DNA of 64,000 nucleotides from Neglectibacter timonensis (GCF_900048895.1 NZ_LT160639.1:479523-543522); one strand, 5' to 3'; positions 36,288 to 45,438 are shown, counted from the first letter of the stretch. Notes: generated from the letters alone by a model not told the origin. Numbers and translations: made by a program.

Positions 36288-36396
36288 CCACAGGAAAAAG
36301 AACAGGAGCTTGAGGTTTTTCAGAAAGGTAAAAAACAGGGGGCGAAAAGTAAAAAATTTACCGTCTCTCTGGTTGAACAAAGCATCCTCAGTGCTT

Positions 36397-37995
36397 TTAG
36401 AAATACTGCTCCGCAATTCCTTCCGCAATTTCTCTGAATACCTGGGCTGTAACCCCCTTGTCATCCGGTGTAGCCTCCCGCAGTACGGTAACGGTATATC
36501 TTGGCCCGTTTTCATCTTCGATATAGCCGCTGTACCAGAAATGGAGCAGCTCTTCACCGTTTTCATACACGCCCGTCTGTGCGGTGCCGGTTTTGATCCC
36601 CGCCGTACAGTTCCCCGGCGCTCCCGGGTTGGCGGTTCCGTACAGCGCTACGCCCTCCAGATAGCTCTGCAGGCGCAGTGCGGTGGACCGCTCCATCACC
36701 TGTACCGTGCGCTCCGCCGCCGATTCCACCGGTGTGACGTTCAGGCTGCTGTCCGCCGTGCCGCTGATGAGTTTCAGGGTAGAATAGGTCCCCCCGGACG
36801 CAATGCAGTTCATCATCCCTGCCACCTGCATGGGCGTTACAGTCAAATCTCCCTGTCCGAAAGAAAAATTGGCCAGGGCCCTGGCGTTATCCAGTTCCTC
36901 AAGTGCGGGAAGAACACCGGTATTGGTATAGAGCCCTCTGCCGAATTCTTGGCTGGCGCCGAACCCCAGATTATAGGCCATTCCCAAAACTGCCTGAGGT
37001 CCCAGTGCCCGGGCCGCCGCCACGAAATAACAATTGCAGGATTTTTGCAGCGCCGTGCTCAGGTTCACCCTGCCGTGAGCGGTGCTGTTGATACAGTGGA
37101 ACATCAGCCCGCCTGCGTTGATGGAACCGGTGCAGGTGAAATCATAACCGTAGCTGTCCTCTTCCAGTTCTTCTGCCGCTGTGACCAGTTTGAACACAGA
37201 TCCTGGGCTGTAGGCGGAAAAGGCGCGGTTTACCAGAGGAGAATCCTCATTCGCTGCCGCGCTGCCCACGTCGTTTGGGGAATAGCCCGGCACGCTGGCA
37301 AGCGCCCGTATCTCCCCGTCCGGCACCTCGGTAACTACCACCGCCCCTTTCTCCAGCTTCTCCGATGCATCCTGCACCAAACGCTGTATTTTACTGTCCA
37401 GCGTCAGCACCACACCGGCCTTGGTCTCTTCCAATGTATCCACAATTTTTTTCTCCGCACCGGGAATCACCCTCCCTAAAGCATCCACCTGGTAATATAC
37501 GGTAACTTCTCCGGAACTCCGGCCCAAAAGATCGTCCATGGCTAACTCTACGCCAGTTACGCCATGGCCTGTCCCGTCTACATAGCCCACCACGTGGGGA
37601 GCCAGCTGTTCTTCTGAATACCGCTCCGGCACCTGGAAAAAATTGATGCAGCTGTCCTTAATTTTCCGGGAAAGCTCCATGGCAAAGGGCTTTCCATTTT
37701 CCAACGCATTGGCCAGATATCCCCTTTTTTCCCCTTCTGTAGCCTGATCCAGGGCGCCGATAGATTCAATTGTGGGGGCTACTGCAGCAACATTCTGCTT
37801 CTTTTCCCCTACCAAAGGCTGAAGATTGCAGTCGTAAATGGAGCCCCTTGCCTTTGCCACATCCAACCGATAGATGCTCTGACTGCCCGCTGCCATCACG
37901 TATTCCGCCCCGCTGGAGACATTGACGATGGACAGGCAGGCTGCGCACAGCAATGCCATTAAGACGCAGAAAAACGCATACGCTTTTTTCTTCAC
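36397..37995 (-). CDS. class B penicillin-binding protein (peptidoglycan D,D-transpeptidase)
   Basis: A 532-residue membrane-anchored transpeptidase. An N-terminal hydrophobic anchor (about 5-25) is followed by the PBP dimerisation domain with ARGSIYDCNLQPLV and GHGVTGVE. The transpeptidase domain has SPGSVFKL (SxxK, near 260), SCNCYF (SxN, near 312) and IKTGTAQTG (KTG, near 468). There is no PASTA domain. It resembles the PBP2/SpoVD-like lineage rather than resistance-type PBPs. It is transcribed alone on the minus strand, with no mrdB/ftsW partner beside it. Confidence 0.92.
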   Translation of the reverse strand: MKKKAYAFFCVLMALLCAACLSIVNVSSGAEYVMAAGSQSIYRLDVAKARGSIYDCNLQPLVGEKKQNVAAVAPTIESIGALDQATEGEKRGYLANALENGKPFAMELSRKIKDSCINFFQVPERYSEEQLAPHVVGYVDGTGHGVTGVELAMDDLLGRSSGEVTVYYQVDALGRVIPGAEKKIVDTLEETKAGVVLTLDSKIQRLVQDASEKLEKGAVVVTEVPDGEIRALASVPGYSPNDVGSAAANEDSPLVNRAFSAYSPGSVFKLVTAAEELEEDSYGYDFTCTGSINAGGLMFHCINSTAHGRVNLSTALQKSCNCYFVAAARALGPQAVLGMAYNLGFGASQEFGRGLYTNTGVLPALEELDNARALANFSFGQGDLTVTPMQVAGMMNCIASGGTYSTLKLISGTADSSLNVTPVESAAERTVQVMERSTALRLQSYLEGVALYGTANPGAPGNCTAGIKTGTAQTGVYENGEELLHFWYSGYIEDENGPRYTVTVLREATPDDKGVTAQVFREIAEGIAEQYF

Positions 37996-38208
37996 AAAAA
38001 GACCCTCTGCTTTCTTTGGGATTCCAGACGGATATTTTATTCCGCCCCATTAAGTCTTTCTTCTTGTCCCCGCTTCAGGCGTCGGAAGATCCGCTATGTC
38101 TGTAAGCTTCATAGCGGTCTGAAAGACAAATTCATGAAATACCATTTTTAAACAGTATGCGTTTTTCTTCTTTTTCCATTCATCCATTCCATGATACAGC
38201 TTCTTTTT

Positions 38209-38257
38209 GACAAAGAAAAAAAAGCGGCAGCCTTATAGCTCCGCTTTTTTCTTTGTC
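38209..38257 (-). terminator. strong terminator of the CDGTG-repeat protein gene
   Basis: GACAAAGAAAAAA..GCGG pairs with CCGCTTTTTTCTTTGTC over about 17 bp, with an inner AGC/GCT pair. The arm overlaps the gene's stop codon. Upstream in 37996-38208 there is one further hairpin (CCGCTATG with CATAGCGG, 38094-38120) of unknown role. Confidence 0.8.
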
Positions 38258-38852
38258 AGCCGCAGTGCCTTCCCCTGCCGTGGCCGCCGCCATTGCCCCG
38301 GCCATACCCGGTACCGTCGCAGACACCGTTGCCCTGGCCATTTCCAGTACCGTCACAGATGCCGTTGCCCTGGCCGTTTCCAGTTCCGTCACAGACGCCG
38401 TTACCCTGGCCTTTCCCGGTTCCATCACAGACTCCATTGCCTTGACCATAACCGTTCCCCTGGCCGTTCCCCTGGCCGTTGCCCTGACCGTTTCCAGTGC
38501 CGTCGCAGTTCTTCTGACGTTCCTGTATAGCAGCCAGCGCCGCATCTGCTGTTTCCCGAGACATGGTACCGTTTTCCACATACTCATTCAGCCTGTCAGA
38601 AGCCAGAATAAATTTTTCCTCCTGAAACTCCTCCAGCAGCCCCAGTTCTGCCATCAGGGTACCTACGCAGCGGTATTCCTGCAGACGGTCAATCATGGAT
38701 TCCACCGATTCGCCGACTACATTGGCAGCCGCCTGAATGTTTTCCTGATAGCCCACACCGCGATGCCCTTTTGCGGATGCGGTCACTCCCACCGTAGCAG
38801 CCATCAATGCCGCCACTCCAATCAGGGCCAGCCTTTTAACCATCTTTTTCAT
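38256..38852 (-). CDS. secreted DUF2680-like protein with Cys-Asp-Gly-Thr-Gly repeat tail
   Basis: A 198-residue exported protein. Signal peptide MKKMVKRLALIGVAALMA ends near TASA (about 27). Residues 35-110 form a helical region whose second half (ASDRLNEYVENGTMSRETADAALAAIQERQ) resembles DUF2680/YckD-like domains. The last 85 residues are almost only Gly, Asn, Gln with five CDGTG words, four of them at a 12-residue period. Regularly spaced Cys and Asp suggest metal binding or cross-linking at the cell surface. It is divergent from a two-component system whose regulator starts 196 nt away, which may control it. Function unknown. Confidence 0.8.
   Translation of the reverse strand: MKKMVKRLALIGVAALMAATVGVTASAKGHRGVGYQENIQAAANVVGESVESMIDRLQEYRCVGTLMAELGLLEEFQEEKFILASDRLNEYVENGTMSRETADAALAAIQERQKNCDGTGNGQGNGQGNGQGNGYGQGNGVCDGTGKGQGNGVCDGTGNGQGNGICDGTGNGQGNGVCDGTGYGRGNGGGHGRGRHCG
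38262..38511 (-). repeat. 36-nt coding repeats (CDGTG-x-GQGNG unit)
   Basis: Tandem units of 36 nt encode CDGTG followed by [KNY]GQGNG[VI] in the tail of the DUF2680-like gene, preceded by shorter 12-nt GQGN repeats. Copy number is likely to vary by slippage. Confidence 0.85.
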
Positions 38853-39048
38853 TTTAAATCACATACCTTTCATGAAATCTTCCCGTATCTCCGGGCTGTG
38901 AATACAGTTTACCGCGTACTTATGGCAAATATATGTTTTTCCCGGTATAAATCTATGATAAAATAAGAAAAAAAGACACAAAAAAGACAAATCCAACAGA
39001 TAGTATGAATAGGCAGCAATCCTATATATAAGAAAGCGGGTGGTGCTG

Positions 39049-39774
39049 ATGCCAAGCATGCTCATTGCCGATGACAACCGTCAGATTACCGATATCCTAT
39101 CTGAATACGCCAAAAAAGAAGGCTTTTCCGTTACCCGTGCCTATGACGGAGAAGAGGCGCTGCGCCTCTTCCGGGCCGGAGCTTATGAAATGGTCCTGCT
39201 GGATGTGATGATGCCGAAAAAAGACGGATTCGAGGTCTGCCGGAATATCCGAGAGGAATCCAATGTACCTGTCATACTGATCACCGCACGGGGAGAGGAT
39301 TTTGAACGTATTATGGGATTGGACATCGGGGCAGACGACTATATCGTCAAGCCTTTTTCCCCCAACGAGGTGATGGCACGGGTGCGTGCTGTGCTCCGTC
39401 GGATCGAGCGTACCGGTGTGCCAAAAGGATCCTCCCAAATTCTTCGGGCCGGGGATTTGACCGTAGATCTCGACAGCTTTACTGCCAGTATATCCGGCAC
39501 GGACGTAGCTCTCACCAAAAAGGAAATCGAGCTGCTGTGGACGCTTGCCTCCTCGCCGGGACGGGTCTTCACCCGCGACACTCTGCTGGACCTGCTCTGG
39601 GGCGCCGATTATTACGGCGATACCCGCACTGTGGATTCTCATATTAAGCGGCTGCGCCAAAAGCTGGATGCTCATTCCCACGGTCCCTGGGAAATAAAAA
39701 CGATTTGGGGAATGGGGTATCGTTTTGAGCTTCCGTCCAGCTCCGGAAAGGATGCAGGCCATGAAACACAGTAA
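39049..39774 (+). CDS. OmpR-family response regulator
   Basis: A 241-residue regulator. The receiver domain has LIADDN, Asp52 in VLLDVMMPKKDG, ITARGED and YIVKPFSP; the winged-helix domain contains LTKKEIELLWTLAS and TRTVDSHIKRLRQKL. ATG 39049 begins MPSMLIADD; a GTG at 39040 is possible. Its stop overlaps the kinase start by 14 nt. Regulators of this type next to cell-surface genes often control envelope or metal responses; the target is probably the divergent CDGTG protein gene. Confidence 0.9.
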   Translation: MPSMLIADDNRQITDILSEYAKKEGFSVTRAYDGEEALRLFRAGAYEMVLLDVMMPKKDGFEVCRNIREESNVPVILITARGEDFERIMGLDIGADDYIVKPFSPNEVMARVRAVLRRIERTGVPKGSSQILRAGDLTVDLDSFTASISGTDVALTKKEIELLWTLASSPGRVFTRDTLLDLLWGADYYGDTRTVDSHIKRLRQKLDAHSHGPWEIKTIWGMGYRFELPSSSGKDAGHETQ

Positions 39775-41272
39775 AATCGCATGTCGGCTGATCCTCTACT
39801 TTTCCGCCGCCCTGCTGTTGTTCGCCCTGATCGTAGGAGGCGCCTTCACTTTCCTGTCTGCCCGTCATACCATGGAACTGCGCAGGCAGGATTTGCAGGG
39901 CAGGGCGGAAACCATTGCCAAAACGGTTTACGGCTTCCTCAGCGGCACAGCCAAACCTATGAATGGGGAACATTCCGGCAAAGGCCAGGGGAAAGCCTCA
40001 GGCGGGAATCCTCTCCACGGAACTGGCTTCGGCGCTTACATGCGGTTTTTAGACGACATTGCCATGGCTGATGTCTGGGTGGTAGATTCCAATTCCAAAA
40101 CCATTACGCCGGGTTCCGAACACAGCGATGTAATCGAGTATGAAGAGCTCCCTGAAGACGGGGAGGCCGTCATAGACGAGGCCTTGAACGGCAGTATTTC
40201 CTTCAGTGAAAGCTTCAGCGATGTTTTGGGGGAACGCACTCTGTCGGTCGGTGTTCCAATCAGACAAGACGACACGGCAGAGCCTGTCGGAGCCGTTCTG
40301 CTTCACACACCGGTCCAGGGAATCTCCGATGCGGTGTCAGACGGCCTGTGGCTTCTGCTACTCAGTGTACTGGCCGCCCTGCTTTTAGCGGTTCCTGCTG
40401 CGGTTTTGCTCTCCCTGAAATTTACAAAACCGTTAAATCGGATGAAGGACACCGCCGTCCGCCTGGCAGACGGTGATTTTTCCGCGGTAAACGCCCTGCG
40501 GCAAAACGATGAGATTGGGGAACTGGCGGCTACTATGGACCTGCTGGCTGTCCGGCTGAAGGATGCCTCTCAAGAGAGCAGCCGGCTGGAACAGATGCGC
40601 AGAGATTTTATCTCCAACGTTTCTCACGAACTGCGCACCCCTGTCACCGTGCTTCGGGGTTCCCTGGAGGCCATCACAGACGGCATTATAACGGAGCCTG
40701 CTCAGATACAGGAGTATCAACAGCAGATGCTCCGGGAAAGCCTGCACCTACAGCGCCTGGTCGATGACCTTTTGGAACTGACCCGGCTGCAAAATGCCGA
40801 TTTCCGGATTGAAAAGGCGCCGCTGGAGCTTCGTCAGCTGGCAGAGGACGTCAGGCGCAGCGCACGAAGGCTGGCGGAACCCAAGGGCGTCGTCCTGCAC
40901 CTGGAGAGCGGCCCTCAGGAATTCTCCTTTACCGGCGATTATGGCAGACTCCGTCAGATGCTGCTTGTTGTGGTGGACAATGCCATAAAGTTTTCCCCTC
41001 CGGACGAAACAGTCTCTATGCGTCTGTTCCAACAGGACGGCGAACCAGCCCTTTCCATCACAGACCACGGACCGGGGATTTCCCCTGAAGACCTGCCCCG
41101 TATTTTTGAACGCTTTCGCACAAGCGGGACAGTGGAAAACCGAACCGGAACCGGCCTCGGCCTTCCCATCGCCCGGCAAATTGCCGTCCGGCACGGGATA
41201 ACCATTCAGGTAGAAAGCCGTCCCGGGAACACCGTTTTTACCTTTCTGTTTCGAAGTGCCGATGGCGAGTAA
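39761..41272 (+). CDS. sensor histidine kinase
   Basis: A 503-residue partner kinase. The membrane segment at about 12-32 is followed by an extracytoplasmic sensing region (to about 185), a second membrane segment (about 190-215), a HAMP domain (KFTKPLNRMKDTAVRLADGD), the His box NVSHELRTPVTV near 290, and the ATPase domain DNAIKFSPPDE, DHGPGISPED, FERFRTSG and GTGLGLPIA. The start is ATG 39761 with GGAAAGG upstream; translation is coupled to the regulator. The sensed signal is not apparent. Confidence 0.92.
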   Translation: MKHSKIACRLILYFSAALLLFALIVGGAFTFLSARHTMELRRQDLQGRAETIAKTVYGFLSGTAKPMNGEHSGKGQGKASGGNPLHGTGFGAYMRFLDDIAMADVWVVDSNSKTITPGSEHSDVIEYEELPEDGEAVIDEALNGSISFSESFSDVLGERTLSVGVPIRQDDTAEPVGAVLLHTPVQGISDAVSDGLWLLLLSVLAALLLAVPAAVLLSLKFTKPLNRMKDTAVRLADGDFSAVNALRQNDEIGELAATMDLLAVRLKDASQESSRLEQMRRDFISNVSHELRTPVTVLRGSLEAITDGIITEPAQIQEYQQQMLRESLHLQRLVDDLLELTRLQNADFRIEKAPLELRQLAEDVRRSARRLAEPKGVVLHLESGPQEFSFTGDYGRLRQMLLVVVDNAIKFSPPDETVSMRLFQQDGEPALSITDHGPGISPEDLPRIFERFRTSGTVENRTGTGLGLPIARQIAVRHGITIQVESRPGNTVFTFLFRSADGE

Positions 41273-41317
41273 CCGCCGGAAAACCTTTTCCTGAGAATGT
41301 CTCCTCCATAACTACGG

Positions 41318-41370
41318 CAGAGAAATGCCCCGGGTCTATGCTTCCGCAAAGACTCTGGGGCATTTCTCTG
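41318..41370. terminator. bidirectional terminator
   Basis: CAGAGAAATGCCCC (41318-41331) pairs with GGGGCATTTCTCTG (41357-41370) between the convergent kinase and carboxylesterase genes. Confidence 0.85.
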
Positions 41371-41371
41371 T

Positions 41372-42871
41372 TTATAGCTTGGATTTCAGAAGTTCCAGCT
41401 TTTCCGGGAAACGGGTGGCTTCCGTCTGGATTCCTTCCGCTTCCAACCGAAGGTACTGCGGCGCCGTGCTGCTGAGCGGTTCCCAGCCCGGAAGCCCCGG
41501 ACTGTTGGGATCTCCATGTTTGGCAAAATTGCTCCAATAACTCCCCATCGCATCCGACAAGGCATACTGCGCCTGGGAGAGCCTGGGCTTCATCGGCTTC
41601 CCCTCCGGCGTGCTGCCCCCCATGACTGACAAGGTATGGAATACATAGAAGAGTTCTGCGGAATGGGTGGCCCCTACAAAGGTTCCATCCTCCAGGACGA
41701 TGGGTTCCACAAAATAATACTGATAAACCGGGCAGGGATGAACCTTACTCAGCCGGGACAAAACCCTCTGAATATTCAAAAACCCGTAATCCCGCTGTGC
41801 GTCCAGGCAGGCCCGCTGAAAATTTTCCTCCGTCACCTTGTAAAGTTTCAGGAAGTCCTCTGTATTTTCTCCAAAAATGGCACGCACGCTCGCAAGAAAA
41901 TCCACATATTCCTTTCCTCCAAACGGGGCAAAAAGGCCTTCGTCCGCATTTCCGCCGATGATAAGAGGTACCTGGCCGATACGCCCTGCGGAGATGGCCT
42001 CATAAGGATCCTCCCGAAGCACGTAACCGTCCACAAAGGGCTGGTATTGAAGAGGGTCGCCCGGCTCGGGACAGGAAGCCTTAAGCACCTGCTCCACCGG
42101 CAGGGAACGCAGCTCCCTTAAATTTCTGCAGGACAGCTTTTCCAGCAGCTCCACGCCAATCTGTTCCCCCTGGCTGAGCGTCACCGCCCTTCCGGCAGTT
42201 GGCCCGCCGCTCTGGATGATGGCCGCGGAGTACAATCCGCTGGTCAGAGGAGAGGAGATCAGCGCGCCCACGCTCATTCCGCCTGCGGACTGGCCATCCA
42301 GCACAATCCGGTTGGGATCTCCGCCAAAGCCGCGAATATTCTTTTTGACCCAGCGCAAAGCCGCGATTTGATCCAAAAGCCCGTAATTGCCGCTGACGCC
42401 ATGCTCCGACTCCCGGCTCAGCTCCGGATGGGCCAGAAAGCCCAAAGCGCCCAGCCGGTAATTGATACTGACCACAAGTACGCCTTTTGCTGCCAGGGAC
42501 CATCCATGGTAGAGTTCCTCATCCCCCAGACCTCCCTGGAAACCGCCGCCGTGAATCCAAAACAGCACCGGCAGTTCTTCTTCCGCTGAAGCTGCAGGTG
42601 TCCAGATATTCAGATACAGGCAGTCCTCACTCTGGGAATGGTGTTCGAAGGCGTCCATCCCCACCCATCCGGGATTTTGAATGCACATATCCCTAAACCT
42701 GCGGCATTCCCGCACACCTTCCCAAGGTTCCGCCGGCTGCGGCGCCTTCCAGCGCAGCTCCCCCACAGGCGGTTTCGCATAGGGAATGCCCCGGAACAGA
42801 GTGATACTGTTTTGTTCCTCCCCCGCTACCCTGCCGTATTCCATGTCGACAATGCCGATCCCTTTTCTCAT
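41372..42871 (-). CDS. type B carboxylesterase
   Basis: A 499-residue alpha/beta-hydrolase of the carboxylesterase/cholinesterase family. FRGIPYAKPPVGELRW, SEDCLYLNIWTP and FWIHGGGFQGG (oxyanion hole) are diagnostic. The nucleophile elbow near residue 194 reads DGQSAGGMSVG, with Gln where most family members have Glu (GESAGG). AAGGAGAGG precedes ATG 42871. No signal peptide is seen, so it acts in the cytoplasm on small esters. It is divergent from the sugar isomerase operon. Confidence 0.92.
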   Translation of the reverse strand: MRKGIGIVDMEYGRVAGEEQNSITLFRGIPYAKPPVGELRWKAPQPAEPWEGVRECRRFRDMCIQNPGWVGMDAFEHHSQSEDCLYLNIWTPAASAEEELPVLFWIHGGGFQGGLGDEELYHGWSLAAKGVLVVSINYRLGALGFLAHPELSRESEHGVSGNYGLLDQIAALRWVKKNIRGFGGDPNRIVLDGQSAGGMSVGALISSPLTSGLYSAAIIQSGGPTAGRAVTLSQGEQIGVELLEKLSCRNLRELRSLPVEQVLKASCPEPGDPLQYQPFVDGYVLREDPYEAISAGRIGQVPLIIGGNADEGLFAPFGGKEYVDFLASVRAIFGENTEDFLKLYKVTEENFQRACLDAQRDYGFLNIQRVLSRLSKVHPCPVYQYYFVEPIVLEDGTFVGATHSAELFYVFHTLSVMGGSTPEGKPMKPRLSQAQYALSDAMGSYWSNFAKHGDPNSPGLPGWEPLSSTAPQYLRLEAEGIQTEATRFPEKLELLKSKL

Positions 42872-43026
42872 AGATACCTCTCCTTCTTCTGCTTTCAGCA
42901 ATCCTGCTTTTCATCTTACTACGAAAGAGATAAAAAAGGAAACAAGAGAAAAGTGCGATTTCCTGGATAAATCTATTTTTTCTCGGCAATCTGCACTATT
43001 TTCAGCTCATAAATATCTTTTTTTAT

Positions 43027-43055
43027 TTGACAAATGCAGTTTTTTCCTCTACACT
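43027..43055 (+). promoter_or_regulatory. promoter of the isomerase/oxidoreductase operon
   Basis: Consensus TTGACA (43027-43032), 17-nt spacer and TACACT (43050-43055). The leader to the first ATG is about 125 nt and shows no clear structure. The remaining 42872-43026 is A/T-rich and must contain the esterase promoter, which I could not place. Confidence 0.75.
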
Positions 43056-43187
43056 GTGGGATGAAGAAGCAATTTCCAAATCCGGGATAAAACGCCGGGA
43101 AAGGAAGGGATAAAAACAGGCGTAAACCGGCGGCTTCAAACCATGAAACCAATTAGGGAGACATGATCGTACAAGGAGGAGTTATCA

Positions 43188-43979
43188 ATGTCAATTGCAG
43201 TAGTGCCCTATACGCTGCGTCACCACGCCTTCAACCTGGAACAGGTGAAGACAATTTATAGTACCCTGCACGAACTGGGGTATGACGGACTGGAAAATGG
43301 AATGGGCCGCAGCGCCGGCCTCAGTCCGGAAGAGGATCTGGAACTGATCCGTTCCAATGGCCTGCGCGTTTGCGGCGCCTATGGGGATATTAAAAACCCG
43401 GAGGAAGTCATAAAAGCGGCTCGTCTTTATGGCGCAAGCGTTGTCGGAATGCCTTCTATCCCCGGGGAGATGATGCGTTCTCCGGACGGCTTCCATGCCT
43501 ATGCCGAACAGATCAATGCCTGGGCAAAGCCCTTCAAGGGTACCGGAATCCGGCTGCAGTACCACAACCACAGCCAGGAGTTCCGCAACTTCCCCGAGCT
43601 TGACGGCAAATCTGGAATGGATATTCTGATCGATGAGACGGATCCTGAAACCGTAGCCTTTGAACTGGACGTTTTCTGGGCTTCCGCCGCCGGATGCGAT
43701 CCCGCCCAGTGGATCCATAAGCTTACCGGAAGAATTCCCGTTGTTCATTACAAGGACATGGCTATGAACTGTCAGGCGGAAAACACAGGCCTGGGAGAAG
43801 TACCGAGACAATTTGCTGAGATCGGCCAGGGCAACCTGAACTGGCCCCTGATCACCGAGGCCTGCCGGGCGGCCGGTGTGGAATGGTACTGCGTGGAGCA
43901 GGACCAGACCAAACGGCCTGTCTTCGAAAGCCTGAAAATCAGCATCGACTATATGCGCGGCACGTTGAAAATCGTATAA
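43188..43979 (+). CDS. sugar phosphate isomerase/epimerase (xylose-isomerase-like TIM barrel)
   Basis: A 263-residue AP-endonuclease-2/IolE-type TIM barrel. Metal-ligand strands are recognisable: the end of the mid strand LQYHNHSQEF, FELDVFWAS and VVHYKDMAMN, then WYCVEQDQ near the C-terminus. AAGGAGG precedes ATG 43188. It is followed 14 nt later by a Gfo/Idh/MocA oxidoreductase, a pairing typical of inositol or rare-sugar conversion through keto intermediates. The substrate cannot be named from sequence. Confidence 0.88.
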   Translation: MSIAVVPYTLRHHAFNLEQVKTIYSTLHELGYDGLENGMGRSAGLSPEEDLELIRSNGLRVCGAYGDIKNPEEVIKAARLYGASVVGMPSIPGEMMRSPDGFHAYAEQINAWAKPFKGTGIRLQYHNHSQEFRNFPELDGKSGMDILIDETDPETVAFELDVFWASAAGCDPAQWIHKLTGRIPVVHYKDMAMNCQAENTGLGEVPRQFAEIGQGNLNWPLITEACRAAGVEWYCVEQDQTKRPVFESLKISIDYMRGTLKIV

Positions 43980-43993
43980 AGGAGAAATTTATC

Positions 43994-45214
43994 ATGTCTA
44001 TCAAACCAGTCAAAGTTGCATTGATCGGCAGCGGAAATATCAGCTATACTTATTTGAACACCCTGGTCAACGGCGGTTTCAGCATCATCGATGTAGTGGG
44101 CTGTTCCGACCTGATTCCGGAACGCAGCAAGGCCCGGGCCGAACTGTTCGGCATCCGCCAGATGACCAACGAGGAAATCCTGAACGACCCTGAAATTGAA
44201 ATTGTCATCAATACTACCCAGTTGTGGAATCATTCAGCCGTCACCCGCCAGATCCTGGAAGCAGGCAAAAATGTCTACTCTGAAAAAGCTATGGGCGACA
44301 CCTACGAGGGAGCCAAGGCGAACTACGACCTAGCCGCCTCCAAAGGCCTGCGCCTGGGCTGCGCGCCCGACTGCTACATGGGCTCAGCTTTCCAGACTGC
44401 CCGGAAGCTGCTGGACGACGGCGCCATCGGCAAGCCCCTGATTGCCCACGCAATGTGCTACCGCGGTTATAACAGCCATTATGCGGCAGGCGACCCCGCA
44501 GACCCCAAGGCCGGATCTCAGGGCACCACCATCACCTATGATATGGGCGGCTACTATATCAACATCCTGGTCAACATGCTGGGCGCGGTCAACCGTGTTT
44601 CCGGATTCACTCGCTTCTATAGCGACAGGGTCTATGAGAACCCCCGCCATCCCCGGTATAAATCCCCTGTGGATCTGGAAATCGGCGGCGAGCCCAGAGG
44701 CGATTCCGTAATGCTGGGCAGCCTGGAATTCCAGAACGGCGTTTACGGCAGCCTGACCCTTTGCTCCGAGGGCTTCTTCCCTGAAACTCCCCGGATGGAA
44801 ATTCTGGGAACTGAGGGCATCCTGACCATGCCTGATCCCAACTTCTTCGGCGGCTGGGACAACCAGGTCACCCTGGTCCGGACAGGAAACCCCAACGAGG
44901 TATTCCGTGTGCCGTTCACCCACGGCTTCAGCGATACAGATCCCAATGTTCCTGCACTGAGCGGCAAGCGGGAACCCTGCCACAACAGCTGGCGCGGCCT
45001 GGCTGTCGTCGACATGGCGTGGGCTATCCGGAGAGGCCGTCCCCACCGCAGCAGTCCTGACCTGGCCCTGCACACTGTGGAAATCATCGATGCCATCGAG
45101 AAATCCTGCAAGGACAATCAGGTACATACCATGCAGTCCCGGCCTGAGCGCCCGGCGCCTCTGGCACCCGGCTTCTTTGGTCCCATGGCTGAAACCTCTA
45201 TCGACAATATCTAA
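43994..45214 (+). CDS. Gfo/Idh/MocA-family oxidoreductase
   Basis: A 406-residue NAD(P)-dependent sugar oxidoreductase. The N-terminal Rossmann fold has VALIGSGNISYTY at 8-20. The family's EKP position reads YSEKAMGDTYEGA, keeping the Lys. The C-terminal alpha/beta domain contains GGYYINILVNMLG with the usual catalytic region. GGAGAAATTTATC precedes ATG 43994. It is co-transcribed with the upstream TIM-barrel isomerase and ends at a strong terminator. Confidence 0.9.
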   Translation: MSIKPVKVALIGSGNISYTYLNTLVNGGFSIIDVVGCSDLIPERSKARAELFGIRQMTNEEILNDPEIEIVINTTQLWNHSAVTRQILEAGKNVYSEKAMGDTYEGAKANYDLAASKGLRLGCAPDCYMGSAFQTARKLLDDGAIGKPLIAHAMCYRGYNSHYAAGDPADPKAGSQGTTITYDMGGYYINILVNMLGAVNRVSGFTRFYSDRVYENPRHPRYKSPVDLEIGGEPRGDSVMLGSLEFQNGVYGSLTLCSEGFFPETPRMEILGTEGILTMPDPNFFGGWDNQVTLVRTGNPNEVFRVPFTHGFSDTDPNVPALSGKREPCHNSWRGLAVVDMAWAIRRGRPHRSSPDLALHTVEIIDAIEKSCKDNQVHTMQSRPERPAPLAPGFFGPMAETSIDNI

Positions 45215-45218
45215 TTCA

Positions 45219-45258
45219 AAAGCCTGCGGTGCGCGTCGTACGCACCGCAGGCTTTTTT
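45219..45258 (+). terminator. intrinsic terminator of the isomerase/oxidoreductase operon
   Basis: AAAGCCTGCGGTGCG pairs with CGCACCGCAGGCTTT, followed by a T-run. Confidence 0.92.
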
Positions 45259-45305
45259 TATCCCCTTTGTCAAAGCATGCCGCTGCGTTCTGAGAAGAAT
45301 ACAAC

Positions 45306-45338
45306 AAAGCCCGAAGACATCGGCTGTCTTCGGGCTTT
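45306..45338 (-). terminator. terminator of the tRNA-Gly gene
   Basis: AAAGCCCGAAGACA pairs with TGTCTTCGGGCTTT just beyond the tRNA 3' end. Confidence 0.8.
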
Positions 45339-45340
45339 CC

Positions 45341-45416
45341 TGGAGCGGACGACGAGGCTCGAACTCGCTACCTCCACCTTGGCAAGGTGGCGCTCTACCA
45401 GATGAGCTACACCCGC
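45341..45416 (-). tRNA. tRNA-Gly, anticodon GCC
   Basis: The 76-nt minus-strand sequence folds into a full cloverleaf: acceptor GCGGGTG/CGTCCGC (two G-U pairs), D arm GCTC..GAGC, anticodon stem CCACC/GGTGG with loop TTGCCAA, T arm GCGAG-TTCGAGC-CTCGT, and encoded CCA end. Anticodon GCC reads GGC and GGT glycine codons. Confidence 0.97.
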
Positions 45417-45438
45417 ATCTCTTTTTTCGACGCTACTT

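Noticed and set aside
36114..36292. A CRISPR-like array
   Set aside because: Only two full 87-bp copies directly abut each other, with no spacers and no cas genes; it is a plain tandem duplication.
36060..36566. A minus-strand frame of 168 codons with a 29-residue tandem repeat
   Set aside because: It overlaps the end of the PBP gene, lacks a ribosome binding site, and its repeat is the translation of the 87-bp promoter-bearing DNA repeat.
38262..38511. Regular 36-nt repeats suggesting CRISPR
   Set aside because: They are in frame within a gene and encode a regular CDGTG peptide tail, with no spacers.
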